DNA of 64,000 nucleotides from Raffaelea ambrosiae (GCA_002778195.1 PCDI01000010.1:1116001-1180000); one strand, 5' to 3'; positions 35,584 through 47,335 are shown, numbered from the stretch's first letter. Program-made: numbers and translations. The notes: generated from the sequence alone by a model not told the origin.

Positions 35584-37575
35584 TCAAGCCGTGGCCTTGT
35601 CCTCCGTTGCTTCCGTGGTCGTAGCTGTCTCTGTGGCCTCCTTTACCTCAAGAGCCGCTTCGGTTTTGGATTCCGTCTCGGATTCTGTCTTGGGCGTCTT
35701 GGCAGGGCCGCCGGGTTTCCGTCCGTAGATAGTATGGCTGTAGAGAGTCAGCGATGGGGACGCGAGATACTTAGGAACATGCTAGCTTAGCACTTACACT
35801 TCAAAGTAGGCCTTGAATTTGGGGTTGCCAAGGTCGTTCCGCACATCCGCAATCAACTGTTCAATGTCCGCCTTGGGCCAGCCCATGGCGGTACCCAGCT
35901 TCGTGACCAGGCCCTGAAGACCGTTCGCCAGATCTTCCTGCACATAGGTACCCAGGGTCTTGTAATAGTTGCCCTTTGGCCAGGCGCCCACAGGCCAGTA
36001 GTATTTGCGCTCCGTGATGTCCTCGAAGCCGATGTCACGGAAGTATTCAGGGTAGTGGAACGCGTTTTCCCAAGGCCGGCCAATGTGCCGGGTGGCTTCA
36101 ACCATGAGGTTGCTCATGCGCGTCAAGGCACAGTTCTCAGGCGGCGGTGACGCCCACCTAATGGGGATAGTGGGGTCCTTGATTTCCAGATAGCCGCCAG
36201 GCACGAGGTTGTCAAAGGCAGCACGGAACACTTCGTCATGATGGCGGAAACAACTGATGATGGCTCGGCCGTGGATGAAGTCAAATGGCTCCGAGTAGGT
36301 CCATTCATCCTCGGCATCGTCGATTTCAAACACACAGTTGGGGGGAACACTGGGACGGTCGCAGCGTTAGTAACCAGTTTTGTGAGCCCAATTTGGTTTA
36401 CAGGTGGGGTCCAGGATGGCTGTGGGGTCCAGGATGGCCCCAAAGAGAGTCCAAAGTATTGTGATTTCTAGCTGCCACTCACAATTCAGGCTGGATGGGG
36501 CTCAGATCGGTGCCGATGACGTGACACTCTGGGTGCTGCTGGGCTGTTGAGGTCAGCAAAAGTCCGGCCAGTGAGACGAGCAGGCCTACACGTAGAGAAA
36601 TATACGCGAAGACGAGCAAGAACACGAGGAAAGAAAACGGAACACGACGCACCAAACTCGATCGCCCAGATGCCTGTGCCCGTGCACATATCCAAGACCC
36701 GTTTGGGCTTGTCAATGGGAGCAAGATACGGCTTTCCATGGGTCATCAGAAGAAAGATGGCATGCTGAAGGTCTGCGGCATGTCAGTGGGTCTGGGGTCA
36801 CATGTGGCCGATCCCGGATGGGGACGATGGAGACGATGGAGACAGTGCTCCGGCCGGGACGACCTGCGGGGCTTGCATACCGAGTCGGGCCTGCTCTTGC
36901 AAGTCGTTGGGGAAAACATATTCTTGGGGTGAATTGACCCGTTAGTTTGGGACCGACGATTTGCCAGACGATTTTCCATTGCCATCGGAGAGGAAAGGAA
37001 ACATACTGCCGGCCTTGTAGCGATGCCAAGTGCGGCCGTGCTCCTCGACAAAGTCGTAGACGCTGGAGCGGGTCGATGTTGTTGTGGACCTGTGTTTGTT
37101 GGAGTTTCTGCGGTCAGCCAGCCGTCGCTGCTTCTGTAGGGCAGAGCTCGACGCTACTGGGGTAGGTTGTATCGTACTTGATCACTTCGATTTGGGAGTC
37201 CGAGTCCTGCTATTTGCCCACCGCTGTCAGCCGCGGACTCAACGATATTGTGAAGAAGCACCGGATCTCGCTCGTCGATCTAGAGTGATCTGGCTTGGTC
37301 TGGCTTGGTCTGGCTTGATCCGCGCCCTGGGGAACACCTACATCTGAGGCGCTGTCATCCAAGACGGGCGCGTCCGGAGTGCTTCCCTCGCCCCACGAGA
37401 CCATTGTCAGACGGTCAGCCATGGGGGTGTATCCCACGGGTTCGACATCGGTGGCGCTAGCATCGCTCGCGGCGGTTGGCGCTTCCGTGGTCTTCTCGGC
37501 TGGCGCTTCTGCAGTCTTTTCTGCCGGCGCAACCTCGACGGCCTCGGCCGGCTTCGCATCGGTTTCGTTGGCCAT
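35584..37575 (-). CDS. LaeA-like SAM-dependent methyltransferase 2
   Basis: Eight exons on the minus strand: 37575-37342, 37206-37178, 37089-37007, 36922-36881, 36772-36653, 36543-36483, 36349-35798 and 35737-35584 (424 aa). Exon lengths 234, 83, 42, 120, 61 and 552 are identical to those of the methyltransferase at 10428-12102; only exons 2 and 8 differ. Conserved landmarks are MADRLTMVSWGEGS near residue 65, motif I RVLDMCTGTGIWA (about 154-166), GTDLSPIQP, CVFEIDDAEDEW and GRPWENAF. The last exon adds a Lys/Glu/Thr-rich tail absent from paralogue 1. The proteins look roughly half identical over the core, so the duplication is old. Substrate unknown. It is divergent from the GH3 gene 2.2 kb away. 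Confidence 0.93.
36350..36482 (-). repeat. Duplicated 17-bp segment in methyltransferase 2 intron
   Basis: The 17-bp word GTGGGGTCCAGGATGGC occurs at 36404-36420 and 36422-36438. The intron is 133 bp where the equivalent intron of paralogue 1 is 53 bp. Confidence 0.8.
37291..37317 (-). repeat. 10-bp tandem repeat in methyltransferase 2 first intron
   Basis: TGGCTTGGTC is repeated in tandem nearly three times inside the first intron (37207-37341). Confidence 0.8.
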
Positions 37576-39397
37576 GGTAGGGTTCGAGGTGAGGGGGTTA
37601 ATTAGGGTCGTCTTCAATGCTCGGTTGCTGTTGAATCGGGTCTTCTTGGCGGTTTGCGATATCGACACACGTAAAGCAATGTAGAGCAATGTGTTTGACC
37701 CGTCGTGAAAAGTGGCTGCTTCTTGGCGCAAGGAGGCAGTCCTCTCGTCTATCGGTAGTTGGGTCTCAGCGCCGTAGCTCAGCCTGTTAGCGGGACGGTG
37801 AGGAGCGGAACGTGGAGAAGGTAAGACACAGTAAGACAAAGGTCGTGACAGATGGCGAGGGGGGGGGGGGACGAGCAGAAGACCAACATAAAACGGAAAA
37901 CAAGGGCTGAGGATATGTTTGGGGAAAAGACGCACCTGTTGGGCAGTGGCCGGAGTCTAGGACAGTCTGCATGTCCGACGCTGGACGAACAAGAAGGACA
38001 GGGCAACCCAAAAACAACTCAAAAAGACAGCCATCGCCTGCCTGTTTGCGCAAGCGTGCCTCTTCGGTCCATGCTTCTCTGGTCCTCCTCCTGACCCCTG
38101 TCGAGCTGCAGAGCCGTCCACACCGGAGAGTTTATGGTGCCCTAGGGGCCTTCTTCGTGGCAAGCTGGCTCGATAGCGCCTTTCAGGGAGGGGCAGACGG
38201 GTGGCAGCGCTTGGTGAAGTGCCCCTCTTGTCGTTACATGGGCTGCCCAGGCGTGGAGGGCTAACCGCATTCGCCGGAAGTGTGCTGGCTGGTGGCCGGA
38301 TCTGACTCCCTTTTTAGCCTGGTGGGGTTTGCGACATGCGGGAAAGGTGGTCAACAATGGGGGGATGGATGGCCGGGTAGGGCACAGAGTCTGACAATGT
38401 CTGCTAATGCTGGGCAGAGGTCCTGGGCAGAGGTCCGTGGCATCGTGAGAGAGGTGAAGCAGAGACTGGACGCTTCGATCGACAGGAACGGCCGCTGACC
38501 ACGTGGTATACAACGGATGCGAGAGCGCGTTCGCGAATGCAAATTGCCCTTGTCTAGCGACCCGGGTACTCCAATCAAAGGGAAGTCCTTCATCGACCCG
38601 GGAATGGCACCCTGTCGAACAAGGCGACAGTAGTGGGAGCGAGGTCGGTACCAGATGTCCAAGAGGCCGACATCGTGAGGTGGGATCCTGGAGCTTCTAC
38701 TCGTACTCGTACAAGAGACAATAGTAGAAGAGGAGAAAAATCAACTGTGCAATGTCCCGCGCCAAAGTAGTTTGGGGAAGGAGCTTTGTTAAAAATTGAC
38801 CAACCAATAATCGTCCGTCGCGGTTTCCTGTTTTGTTTCAAGTATTGTGGCACATCGAGGCTTCCATGTGATACTTTGTGCTTGGCGACCCACCTCACAC
38901 AGGCCAAAGTCGAGTTTATGTCCGGCTTGGCCCACTGCAACTGCGTGGGTTTTTATGCTGTGCAGAATCTCGTACAATCTATCGATGCGCCGTCTACGTG
39001 CATGCATGTGTGCTGTTGGGGCCTACCTTACGTCCCCCTCCGTGGAATACGGGGAAGAGTTGGGCCGACCAATAGCACGCGATGGAATCGACCGGCATTA
39101 CCACAACTGGGCGGCTTGGGGGTTTTCTGATTTTGACTTCTCGGCTTCATCTGACTCTGATGGACGACTTTTCGAGACGACGAGAGAGGGAGGTAGCTGA
39201 ACAGGCTACGATGCAGCTACATAACTGGTATTGATGGCGCCATGCCAATCAAGATGCTGTCTGGCTTAGAACCGCCAAGTCGTTTTGATGGAAGAACTTC
39301 CCCATGGGGGAATGCCTCGTGACAGCTCGGGTCTGATGGGGGTGTAGACCCCGCATTCACCCTGGCTTTGCCTGCAGTGCTTCTCTGTCAGCTGTCG

Positions 39398-39428
<31 letters not shown>

Positions 39429-39827
39429 AGACAAACGGCCCGAAATGAATGCTTCCAAGTCCGGGTCGTTTGCACATCTGCGCAAACGTTGGGGTAGAGC
39501 AGATGCACATGTTTGGCGGCAAGGCACCAAAAGAAACCACTGCGAAAAAATTACCAGACACACACCTCCTCACGGAAAACAAAGAAAGCAAGCAAGGCAC
39601 ACGAATCACACGAGGACTTTTCCCCAATAAAAATAGTGAACGTCGGTGTTGGGGGCATGTTGGTCTGGTCAATATAAGAGATCCGCCCCCTTTGCGGGGG
39701 CTGGAGACACCAAACCAAGACGACAGAGCAGAAAATAAGCTTCAGACTCGACAGATTAGATAGCTTGGGCAAATTGGCTCGAAATTGATTTGTGTTTCTC
39801 TCCGTTCTAGCACGACACACTTCCACG
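37576..39827. promoter_or_regulatory. Divergent spacer of methyltransferase 2 and GH3
   Basis: A 2.25-kb spacer with no gene that I can support. It has a G tract at 37859-37870, a CTG/CAG microsatellite at about 39401-39428, and, near the GH3 start, a TATA-like AATATAAGAG (39671-39680) followed by GCGGGG at 39694-39699, which fits the CreA consensus SYGGRG. Carbon-catabolite control of the glycosidase would be typical, but one site is weak evidence. Confidence 0.45.
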
Positions 39828-40952
39828 ATGGTTTCTGCACTCGGGCACGGCGTCCTGGCCAGCATGGCTCTGGCGGCAGTGCAACACGGCATTAAAGCGG
39901 CAGCCCAGTCGATGATCACGTCTGACACATATTTCTATGGCGACTCACCACCCGTGTATCCGAGCCGTGAGTTTGTGATACAAGATTTGTGCCCCCTTTG
40001 GGATGCTCTGACATTCTGACACCTCCAGCTGATGGCACGGGCATGGGCAGCTGGGCCGAGGCGTATACCAAGGCCAAGGCCCTCGTGGCCCAATTGACTC
40101 TGGCCGAGAAGGTGAGATCTTTGGAGATGAATCTCTTTGTCTGCCCTCGTCTTGAATACCTGCTGACAGAGAACAGGTCAACCTCACGGCCGGCGTCAGC
40201 GCGTCGACACTCTGCTCGGGCGTCATCCCAGCCATTGAACATGTCAATTTCCCCGGTCTCTGTCTCAGCGACGCCGGCAACGGCCTACGGTCGACCGACT
40301 TTGTGAACTCGTGGCCGTCGGGCATATCAGTGGGAGCGAGGTAGGCAACAGTCATCCGTTCTGATGCTCATTTGCCACTAGCAAGCATGCTGACCCTCGC
40401 AGCTGGAACCGAACTCTATCGCGTCAGCGAGCTGTCGGCATGGCGGGCGAGTTCCGGGCCAAGGGCGTCAACGTGGTTCTGGGGCCAGTTGTAGGACCAA
40501 TTGGGCGCGTGGCCAAGGGTGGACGCAACTGGGAGGGTAAGTGAGGGGGGGTGGTGATGAAGACAGCCGCGGTGGTGAGGACAAACGAAAAGAGGCATCT
40601 TGAACAGAGTGCTAACACAAGCAGGCTTCTCCAACGACCCGTATCTCTCGGGCGCTCTGGCCTATGAGACTGTGGGCGGCATGCATTCTGTTGGCGTGGG
40701 CACGAGTACAAAGGTGAGATACGGAAAGAAGTAAAAAGAAAGAGAAAATAAGAGAGAGAAGAGAGAGAAGAGAAAGCAAAAGCCCCTAGGACTGACCACA
40801 ACGGTAGCACTACATCGGCAACGAACAAGAAACCGACCGCAACCCGTCTGGAAACGTCTCGGCCGTCTCATCCAACATTGACGACCAGACCCTGCACGAG
40901 CTGTATCTATGGTGAGAAATTCCTTTCTGGCACTTCGGGTAAGCCTCTGCTC

Positions 40953-40984
<32 letters not shown>

Positions 40985-42745
40985 AGGCCCTTCCAAGATG
41001 CCGTCCTCGCCGGCACCAGCAACATCATGTGCTCCTACAACCGCGTCAACAACTCGTATGCGTGCGCCAACAGCAAGCTCCTCAACGGCATCCTCAAGAC
41101 CGAGCTCGGCTTCCAGGGCTTTGTGGTCTCCGACTGGGCCGCCCAGCACGCCGGCGTCGCCACCGCCCTCGCCGGCCTCGACATGGCCATGCCGGCCTCG
41201 GCCACCTACTGGGACAGCCATCTGATCGAGGCCGTCGCCAACGGCAGCGTGCCCCAGTCCCGCGTCGACGACATGGCCGTCCGCATTGTCGCCGCCTGGT
41301 ACCAGCTCGGCCAGGACCAGATCGCCGAGTTCCGCGAGCAGCCGCTCGGCTTCGGCATGCCCGCCAGCGTCGTCGGCCCCCACCAGGCCGTCATCAGCCG
41401 CCGCCAGGCCAGCCAGCCGGTCCTCCTCCAGGGCGCCATCGAGAGCCACGTGCTGGTCAAGAACACCAACCACGCGCTGCCCTTCCGCAAGGAGGAGGCA
41501 CACCTCATTTCGGTCTACGGCTACGGCGCACGCACGCCCGACCGATTCCACCCGGCGTCGCCCAGCGACAGCACCGCCAACGGCTGGAACTTGGGCCTGT
41601 ATGGCAACGTGGGCCCGAACCTGCCGATCCTGCCCGGCGTCGCGGCCGGCGGGGTCTTGATCGGCGGCGGCGGCTCCGGCGCCAACGAGCCGGCCTACAT
41701 CAGCTCGCCGCTCGAGGCCCTGGCGAGCCGGGCCCGCCGCGACGGCACCACCAGCCTGTACTGGGACGTGGACCCGAGCAACCCGTACCCGTCGGCCGTC
41801 GACCCGGCGACGTATGCCTGCATTGTTGTGGGCAACGCGCTGGCCGCGGAGGGGTCGGACCGGCCCAACCTGTACGACAACTACACGGACGGGCTGGTGC
41901 TGGCGGTGGCGGCCAACTGTTCCAACACGGTCGTGGTGCTGCACAATGCCGGCCTGCGGCTGGTGGACCAGTTTGCGGACCACCCGAACGTGACGGCGAT
42001 TCTCTACGCGCATCTTCCGGGCCAGGACGCGGGCGAGGCTCTGGTGGACATTCTGTACGGCGACGCCAACCCGTCGGGCAAGCTGCCGTACACGGTGCCA
42101 CGGAACGAGTCGGACCTGGGCGCACTGCAGAACCCGGACCAGGCCGAGGGCGAATACGAGCTGTTCCCGCAGTCCGACTTTGCCGAGGGCGTGTTCATCG
42201 ACTACCGGGCGTTTGACAAGAACGGGGTGACGCCGCGGTATGCCTTTGGGTATGGGCTGAGCTACACGACATTTGGCTTTGGCAACTTGGAGGTGAAGGT
42301 AGGGCGAGGAGGAGGAGGAGGCCACTACGGGCGGGATTCTTCCTCGTTGTCTTCATTCTTCCCCTCTTGGGGATCGGGATCGCCTTCCGAGTACCCTGCG
42401 GGGGCGGTTGTCCAGGGTGGCCAGGCCGACCTGTGGGACGTGTTGGCGACGGTCACGGCCCAGGTGACCAACACGGGATCCGTGGCCGGTGCCGAGGTGG
42501 CCCAGCTGTACATTGGCAACCCGGAGAGCGGCCAGCCGGTGCGGCAGCTGCGCGGCTTCGACAAGGTGGAGCTGCAGCCCGGGCAGACGGCGACGGTCAC
42601 GTTCGCGCTGACGCGGCGCGACCTGAGCGTGTGGGACACGACGGCACAAAAGTGGAAGCTGAGCATTGGTCAGGCTTACAAGGTGTACGTGGGAAGCAGC
42701 AGCAGCATCACGGACCTGCCTTTGCAAGGAACGTTGACTCTGTAG
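39828..42745 (+). CDS. Secreted GH3 beta-glucosidase
   Basis: Seven exons: 39828-39966, 40029-40111, 40177-40340, 40403-40536, 40625-40713, 40808-40911 and 40987-42745 (823 aa). Every junction keeps frame. A hydrophobic N-terminus (ASMALAAVQHG) fits a signal peptide. GH3 landmarks: LCLSDAGNGLR, GVNVVLGPVVGPIGR, GRNWEGFSNDPYLSG, KHYIGNEQE, CSYNRVN and the nucleophile in VVSDW (Asp287). The second GH3 domain and a C-terminal fibronectin-III-like domain follow (RQLRGFDKVELQPGQ near 745). Length is close to the roughly 860 aa of common secreted fungal beta-glucosidases. Role by family: removal of terminal beta-D-glucose from oligosaccharides or plant glucosides outside the cell. It would complement the rhamnosidases. 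The sixth intron holds a 31-base C tract. Confidence 0.95.
40954..40984 (+). repeat. 31-base C tract in GH3 sixth intron
   Basis: An uninterrupted run of C directly precedes the AG acceptor of the 75-bp intron and replaces the usual mixed polypyrimidine tract. Confidence 0.9.
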
Positions 42746-43361
42746 AGGGGGGGAGACCGGGGAGGGAGAAAGGGGAGAGATGGGGGAAAAAAGCCGGTGC
42801 TGTCCAAAACATGCATTCCACCCTCGAAATAATCGTAACTTCATAATCCTAGTCAACGTAATATATTTTTTCCTGTTCTCAACAAGACAGAAAGAAAAGT
42901 CTTCTGGGGTGTCTTATTTGGTTACTGTGTGGTTTTGCTCGGGACAAAACAGAACAAGAGTGTAGGTTTTATGGTCTGTTCGTTTCCGGTCCGTTCGCTT
43001 CACCAGGCTTGTGGTCATTTCGAAAGCGGTTGAATCCAAAGTTGGGCATTTCTATTTCCAATCGTATTTTAAGAAATCAAAGAAAATAATAGAACGAAAA
43101 CAAAGCAATGATATGCCAAAGAGTACGCCTCCAGATGCAAGAGAAGACAATTCTACCCAAAATGAAATAAAAGATCGAAAAAAAAAGCCGCAGATATCCG
43201 AAAAGGACGGTTGCAAAAAATGGAGAGAAGGCTTCCCCCCCCCCCAGCGCTTCATACTTTCTTTTCGTGCCATTGTGTTCAAAATGACCAAAATGTTACA
43301 AAAAAAATCCGCCCCAAGCATTGTGATCAATCAATCCTTGTGACTGGACCCCACCATCTCT
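42746..43361. other. Spacer between convergent GH3 and CysA-type genes
   Basis: AT-rich 3' flanks of two convergent genes. No gene seen. Confidence 0.5.
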
Positions 43362-45161
43362 TTAGCCCAAAAAGTTCCGCACGTTCCCGCCAATGTTGAC
43401 CAGGTCCAGCAAAAAGGTGTCGTGGCCAAACATGCTCTGCTGCTCGCTCAGCTCGACATGAGTCACATTGCGGTTGCCGCCCTGCCGCAGAGCCTCGGCC
43501 ACCTCGTACTGCTGCCACGCTGGGAACAGAATGTCGCTGGCCACGCCCATGACGAGCGTCGGGTGGCTGCGCAGCGCTGCCAGCCCGCGGACCAGGTCGA
43601 TCGGGGGCCCGTCTGGAGACGACGAAGAAGAGGACGAAGAAGAAGGGGCTGGGTCGCGCGAATCGCCTTGTTTGCCCGTGGACAGCATTTTCACCGCTGA
43701 ATCGCTCTCGTTCTCCTCGGGCTGCTCCTCGTATGGCTTGTCCGGCAGGGTTAGGCTGCAAGCCGCACCCGCTTCGCCGCCTGCTGCACTGGCCGCCGCC
43801 GCCGCCGCCGCTGCTGCTGCTGCTGCTTCAGATGTTCCCCCGGCACCTACTGCTGCTGCTGCTGCTGCTGCTTTTCTCTCGGCCTCCTCGCGCGCCTGCC
43901 GTCTTGCTGCGGCGGCGTCCTGGTTCGTCTGCCCCAGATCAAACAGGTCCATCGCCTTGCTCACATAGAGCAGGCTGTTGGGGTCGTAGGTCAGGCAGAA
44001 CTTCTCGCCGGCGTGGTCGAGGTACGTCTCGATCAAAAAGTCGGGGCACAGGGCAGGCGGCTTGCTGGGGTCGGCACGGCGGCGGCCGAAGCGCAGCTCC
44101 CACTCGGGCCCAGAGCGGTAGGTGACGGTGGCGATCTCGCGGGCGAGCTTCATGCCGGCATGGGGCGGGACGCGGTTGTAGTAGAAGCCGCGGTTCCAGT
44201 TGGGGTCCATCATGAGCACCTGGCGCTGGGTGTGGCGCATGGCGATGCTGTAGGGGTGGCTGCGGGCGCACCCGCTGATGCTCACCAGGCGGCCGACGCG
44301 GTCCGGGAAGAGCACGCCGGCGGCCAGCGACTGCATGCCGCCCATGGACGAGCCGACCGAGGCATACAGCCGGGTAATGCCGAGGCCGTCGAGCAGCCGG
44401 AACTGGGCGCGCACCATGTCCTCCATGGTCAGGATGGGAAACCGGGTGGCGTAGTGCTGGCCGTCGGCCGGGTCGATGCTGCTGGGCCCCGTGGAGCCGT
44501 AGCAGCCGCCGACGACGTTGGTGCAGAGGACAAAGTACTTGTCCGTGTCCAGGGCACAGCCGGGCCCGATGAACTTCTCCCACCACCCGGGCTGCGGGTT
44601 GAGCGCCGTCGAGTGGGCGTGGGACGACGCCGACAGGCCCGTGTGCAGCAGAATGGCATTGCTGCGGTCGGCATTCAGCGTGCCCCAGGTCTCGTAGGCA
44701 ATGTCGAACTCGCGCAGGACGCCGCCCCAGTCCAGCCGCAGCGGGTCGGCGCAGTGGAAGTTGAGCGTGGCGCCGGTCGTGTACGACGGTTCGGGGCCGC
44801 TCTCCGACTTGGACGGTCTGCGTTGCTGTTGCTGTCGTTGTTGCTGTTGGGACGCCTGCTGCTGCTGTTGGGACTGTTGTTGTGGTTGCCGTGGTGGTTG
44901 TGGTTGTCTTTGCCGTTGCTGCTGTTCAGACTCGGACTGGAGCCGTTGCGATCGGCTCTCAAGCGCATCCAGACACGGGAACGCCATGGCCGGGTTGGAG
45001 GCACCACTGCGTCTGGCTGGAGAAGCACAGAATGGCCGCCTGGCCGGCGTGGCTGCTATCCGCAGAGCATGTGGTGACCGTCTCACGAGCGGAATGCTCT
45101 CTGTGCGGGTCAGACATGACGATCCTGCCCGCAGGCTGCCCACAAAGGTTGGGGCTTTCAT
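43362..45161 (-). CDS. cysA: Serine/homoserine O-acyltransferase, CysA/MetX family
   Basis: A single exon of 599 aa from the ATG at 45161. The alpha/beta-hydrolase acyltransferase fold is clear: DWGGVLREFDIAYETWG, LLHTGLSASSHAHS, TNVVGGCYGSTGPSS, nucleophile elbow GSSMGG (Ser272), MGVASDILFP with the catalytic Asp, and FGHDTF with the catalytic His. The wording of these segments resembles fungal CysA/Cys2, which acylate serine for cysteine synthesis, more than Met2 homoserine acetyltransferases; this choice rests on memory of the families. The first ~55 residues are Arg/Ser/Ala-rich without acidic stretches and look like a mitochondrial presequence. Two low-complexity insertions, Gln-rich at about 76-113 and Ala/Ser-rich at about 420-540, interrupt an otherwise intact enzyme. 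Confidence 0.88.
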   Translation of the reverse strand: MKAPTFVGSLRAGSSCLTRTESIPLVRRSPHALRIAATPARRPFCASPARRSGASNPAMAFPCLDALESRSQRLQSESEQQQRQRQPQPPRQPQQQSQQQQQASQQQQRQQQQRRPSKSESGPEPSYTTGATLNFHCADPLRLDWGGVLREFDIAYETWGTLNADRSNAILLHTGLSASSHAHSTALNPQPGWWEKFIGPGCALDTDKYFVLCTNVVGGCYGSTGPSSIDPADGQHYATRFPILTMEDMVRAQFRLLDGLGITRLYASVGSSMGGMQSLAAGVLFPDRVGRLVSISGCARSHPYSIAMRHTQRQVLMMDPNWNRGFYYNRVPPHAGMKLAREIATVTYRSGPEWELRFGRRRADPSKPPALCPDFLIETYLDHAGEKFCLTYDPNSLLYVSKAMDLFDLGQTNQDAAAARRQAREEAERKAAAAAAAVGAGGTSEAAAAAAAAAAAASAAGGEAGAACSLTLPDKPYEEQPEENESDSAVKMLSTGKQGDSRDPAPSSSSSSSSSPDGPPIDLVRGLAALRSHPTLVMGVASDILFPAWQQYEVAEALRQGGNRNVTHVELSEQQSMFGHDTFLLDLVNIGGNVRNFLG

Positions 45162-45832
45162 TATGGCCAGCAATGTGGTGGTGATGATGATGGTGGCGAT
45201 GCGCAGCAGCTGTCAGAGACTGAGACAACTGAGACAGTCTTGTGTACGAATAGGTTCTGTCTTTGGGAAATTGTCGAGAGCTACCGAGATCTACCCCACG
45301 TTCTAAAAAAAAAAATGTATGACAAAGAATGCAAGAGCAGAGAAGGGGGAAACAGAAACAGAACACCCATCTGCTCGTACAAGTAAAATGGCGTATTACA
45401 AACCGACGTACAAAGTAGTTGTGCCTTCCCGTGCTGGCACACAAAGCGGCCACTTAGACGGGGCCGCCCACAGAAAAAAAAAGGCAAATGTAAGCTAATG
45501 GCGGTTTCGGCGATCATGCAATTTCACGTGACCTTGGCGTCTGGGGCTGATAAGCCGTTATCAGCACGTGGTGTCTACGCTAGTCCAAACACAGAAGCTT
45601 CGTACACGGGGGCGGGACAGGCTGCAGCAATAAGAGTTCCAGTGATGTCATTGGCTCTTGGTGGGCAGACAAACCAGGCACCGAGGCTGCCTCCAACGCC
45701 CTGAACAAGCGGTTACCTGGACCACCCTGTCCTCTTTCGTGCTTTTTGCTTCCCTCTTCTTCCCTCCTGAACCCACACGCGCTTCTTTTATTTTTTGCCT
45801 CCTGCTATTGCTTCTTCTTTCCCACGCCCTCC
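45162..45832. promoter_or_regulatory. Bidirectional promoter of CysA-type and F-box-like genes
   Basis: A 671-bp spacer between divergent genes. It carries TCACGTGA (45524-45531), a GATA palindrome TGATAAGCCGTTATCA (45548-45563), another CACGTG at 45565-45570, and TGATGTCA overlapping an ATTGG (reverse CCAAT) at 45643-45654. Fungal bHLH factors of the Cbf1 type bind CACGTG in sulfur-amino-acid genes, and GATA factors control nitrogen genes, so the combination fits a cysteine-synthesis enzyme. Function is inferred. Confidence 0.6.
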
Positions 45833-47335
45833 ATGTTCCGCCTCGGCAGAATGCTTCAGCTTCCGCAACTACCCCCCGCCGACGCCGGCAGCGCGTCCTT
45901 TGAGGCGTCCGGCTTCACACCGTCCTTTGCCGACGTCCTCGTCCTCAAGGCCATGCTGCAGAAGGCCGGCCGTCTGCCACTCGAGCTCGTCGACGACATT
46001 GTCGACTTTGCCGAGTACTGGCCGCACTCCACCATGGACGTCGACTACGGCAGTCCCATCGTGTGTAGCAACAACAACAACAAGTTTTTGGTATGCTACT
46101 TGCATAACCGCTCTTGCCCCCCCCTCTATCTCTTTTTCTCTCTCTCTCCGTCTGCGTATGCGTTCCGCTAACTTCCTTTTGAGATACGATCGCCGCCTCT
46201 GGGCTTAGTCAAGCCCCCCTACCCCGACGACCTGGACACCTACAAGCACAGCCCCTTGACACCGCGTCCGCTCAAGCGCGAATACACCCCCGACGAGGTG
46301 CATGCCTGGCTGGCGGCTGCGGCTGCGGGCAGCGTCCGCCCGGTCGAGCACCCGTGCCGCAAGATTGTCTTTACTCTTCAGAGCGAGGACCAGGGCTGGG
46401 GCGGCCCGGCGGGACGCAGCCACACGTACGAGGGGTCGTACTCGTGGTTTGACGTCGGCCTCGAGAGGTTTGACGCGGAGGCAGCCGGGCCGACGTCCAA
46501 GGCGGCTGGAAAGGCGGCAGAGGGGGCGGCAACAGTAGAGTCGGCGGCTGGTCCTTCAACCACGTCCCCGTCTGGAGAGGTACCCCCTCTCTCGTCCCTC
46601 CGGTCGGTCATCCCGCGCGTCGAGAAGATCGAGCCCGACGACAACAACAACAACACTCCAGCTCCGTCTCAAACTACGATAGTCGAGCAGCTGGTCCCCC
46701 ACCACGTGCCCACGCACCACCCCATGGGCCGCCCGGGGCATCGCCCTCTCACGCGACATCCTGTTCCGCGGTCGATGCCGGTACAAAACTTGACCACCAT
46801 CCAGACTCCGCAGTCAGGACCCTCAACAGGACCGTCGACCGGCCAGGCAGCACAAATTCACCGCCCCGTACACCTGCCAGGACAGCAGAGAATTTCCCTG
46901 CCGGTCGAGGGTCCCTTGCCAGGATTGCGACCGACCCTGCCCGGCCCGACTGCGCCGGCCCCGATCCCTGCAAGAGGAGGAGGCGGTCCTAGCGATCCGG
47001 GCAGTCCGGGCGGTCCGGGCGGTCCGGGCGATGACCCATCTCCTAGGTACAAATTCCACCACAACCTCAACCCCAGCAACGATGCCCTGCAGCATAACCG
47101 CGTGGCCAAACGCGGACTGTTTACGCACCGTGTCGAATGGGCATGGACAGACCGGCAAGGACCGGGTGAAGGCCCAGAGTTGTTTCTCCGTGGGCGGGGG
47201 CCCAGCACGGGCAACGGCGAATACGTGCGGTCGCTGCGGGCCGGCGACGTGGTGACGCTGTGGGCTAAGGCGCGGTATCCCGGGTGGGCGAACAGGGTGA
47301 AGCGCGTGCGGGTGGAGGTATACTGGGCAGTGTAG
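45833..47335 (+). CDS. F-box-like fungal protein with conserved C-terminal domain
   Basis: Two exons, 45833-46090 and 46184-47335 (469 aa), over a 93-bp GTATGC...TGAG intron with a GCTAAC branch site. The splice restores NNKFLIRSPPLGL, a continuous segment typical of this fungal family. Residues 48-63 (LPLELVDDIVDFAEYW) resemble the first helices of an F-box. A long Pro/Ser/Gly-rich linker (about 210-350) contains a short GGPGGP repeat. The C-terminal ~85 residues (HRVEWAWTDRQGPGEG through WANRVKRVRVEVYW) form a compact, Trp-rich domain that I have seen repeatedly in uncharacterised ascomycete proteins. Possible role: substrate receptor of a ubiquitin ligase. This is inference from the F-box-like segment alone. 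No signal peptide. Confidence 0.8.

Noticed and set aside
40907..42325. Minus-strand frame of 472 aa opposite GH3
   Set aside because: Antisense shadow ending in a poly-Gly run that is the intron C tract.
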